From the NCBI GenBank assembly GCA_038030265.1, contig CM075939.1:50139253-50203252 (forward strand): a stretch of 64,000 bases of DNA, given 5' to 3'. A program made the position numbers and the translations under genes. This document shows, piece after piece, positions 62,522 to 64,000 of the stretch (position 1 is the first letter of the stretch; each line of letters starts with the position of its first letter). The notes under the pieces are model-generated. The model ran no database searches. It was given only the letters and a program-made list of their open reading frames with translations, and was not told the origin of the DNA. The DNA is from Corythucha ciliata. Taxonomy: Eukaryota > Arthropoda > Insecta > Hemiptera > Tingidae.

Positions 62522-64000
62522 CTGAGAAAAGATACAGTTTAATGTATTCTCACGATAACTTGACATCCCATGAATGATCAGCATGATAGAGGCGCGGGTC
62601 AAAATAAAGGGAGGGAGGGGGGTGGCAAGAAAACGTTCTCAAAAACATCATCACAGCCAGCTCCCAAACCCAGTCGAAAAAGTAGTCACTTCAATTTTGG
62701 GGGTAATTTTCACCAAGGTAATCATTTGAGTCAAGTGGTTGATGACCACGTGGTGTCTCAGACCACGATCAACTGAGAAATACAGCAGGTTCCAATCTAA
62801 AATGCAACAGAGTGGCGGCCAGGACCCATCTTCAAGGCTGCTTTACACGATACGACAAACAATAACAATTTCGCCTTCGATTACTCCAATAAACCCGAAT
62901 AGAGTAAACTTGTTTCGATTCTCCGAAATATAGTAACGATATCGGCCGAAGGATCAAACTTTGTATACATATTCACCAGCTCGCCGTACGTTACATTATT
63001 GTTTACTTCGGCCAGACTGCCTGAGTCGAGGCTCTTCCTTGAACTTCGGGGCTGATAATAACGTGGCTGCCGCCCCCAGGAAAATTCGTGGGGCCCCGGG
63101 AAAACTGGCCAAAGTCGCCAGAACCACAGGGAGAACTCCTTCAACTGCTCGTCTGATGGAAAATCCCATTAGATTTTCCGACTGCTCGTGATGAGAAACC
63201 CCAGTTTTGTTCATTTTCGCCAAAAAAAAAAAAAAAAAAAAAACCCTGTTGGCTTTCTCAAATGTTCCGACCTGAGCCATGCGTGGTTCGTGGTACCCTC
63301 GGGTCATGCTGAAATGATAAGTGTCGGCTGTTTTGTCCAGGACGCTCCTAAGGGAGGCGTGGCGAAAAAAAATGGTTACTCGTTTCGGCCGAATTTCTCC
63401 TTTCCGCAGCGGGACTGCGAGGGTCGCGGCTTTTCCTAGGACGTTACAACAGCCACAAGTAGGGAAAACTGCGATACAGTTCGCACTTGAGTGAGTTCTT
63501 GATCTATCGCAAGAACTCCCGAAGACTTTGCTTGGATTACGATATCATCCGTAAACGAAACAATAGCAAAACTATTGAAACAACGATCTATCTTGACGAA
63601 CATCGTATGAGGGATTGGCGGGAATAATTTACACTTTCCAACTTATCGCTACGATCTGCAGAAATTAAAAACCAGTCAATCCAATTCAGGTTCTAATAAA
63701 TCACTACAATTCCCCATCCAAAGGCAACATCGTAAAGATCTAAATACACCAACTGAGTAGTTCGGTTGAGTACAGGCACGAGCCTGGTAGAGAGAGAATC
63801 ACGCGCCAGTCACTCTCAGCCGGGCACTGTCCGAACTGAATACACTGGGACTTTACTCTGCCGAATGTAGAGTCTCGGCCGAGTAGGAGTAATCGGACCT
63901 TTCCAAACCGATCTTTAAGATGTATCGTAGAATGTAAAGCGGCCTTTATAGTGCTCAAAAACAAATGATTCGCACGGCAATCGCGATTTTCAGATTCCCC
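62522..64000. other. Probable first-intron sequence of OGA, no exon seen
   Basis: I searched the minus strand for the missing GH84 start and found none. A long A-run lies at about 63223-63242. No repeat family recognised. Confidence 0.5.

Noticed and set aside
62881..63307. Possible first exon of OGA
   Set aside because: None of the expected GH84 N-terminal residues occur in any minus-strand frame here.

Overview
This window looks like nuclear DNA from an animal, most likely an arthropod or another invertebrate. The genes are spread out, have many exons, and are cut by short GT-AG introns (often about 60-110 bp). The proteins are clearly metazoan: BLTP1/tweek, the AP-2 mu subunit, CTDNEP1/Dullard and O-GlcNAcase. 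The space between and inside the genes is full of mobile elements in many states of decay. I cannot name the species.

Layout. 1-5838 (+): last 20 coding exons of BLTP1 (tweek/KIAA1109). 5840-14192: no host gene; a 5.9-kb stretch bounded by inverted GGGGCCCATACACG ends (6880-12791) holds a TA-flanked MITE, a dead mariner-type transposase, a degenerate minisatellite and a tRNA-like gene between perfect inverted arms. 14193-17707 (-): complete AP-2 mu, six coding exons, with an unrelated four-exon gene (14454-16123, +) inside its last intron. 17.8-27 kb: a reverse transcriptase scrap, a tRNA-like scrap, a second minisatellite, and a decayed Ty1/copia element (20513-26631) whose 3' LTR is split by a foldback element made of tandem repeats. 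28077-41180 (+): CTDNEP1/Dullard, five coding exons; its 11-kb first intron is a nest of inverted-repeat elements. 42203-56437 (-): a gene of about 22 exons encoding ankyrin repeats, a low-complexity repeat region, a degenerate phosphagen (arginine) kinase domain, a Dpy-30 motif, an acidic stretch and more ankyrin repeats. 59283-62521 (-): O-GlcNAcase, ten coding exons, with its extreme 5' end outside the window.

The host genes do not form a pathway: lipid transfer at contact sites (BLTP1), clathrin endocytosis (AP-2 mu), nuclear-envelope phosphatase (CTDNEP1) and O-GlcNAc removal (OGA) are ordinary neighbours. The strongest candidate for a little-described system is the ankyrin/pseudo-phosphagen-kinase/Dpy-30 gene: the kinase fold is recognisable but most catalytic residues are replaced, and Dpy-30 motifs are known docking modules in axonemes and chromatin complexes. 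Runners-up are the tRNA-bearing inverted-repeat element, the tandem-repeat foldback element inside the copia LTR, and the nested gene in AP-2 mu. Exon limits were set by hand from splice sites, reading phase and remembered family sequences; no database search was possible.
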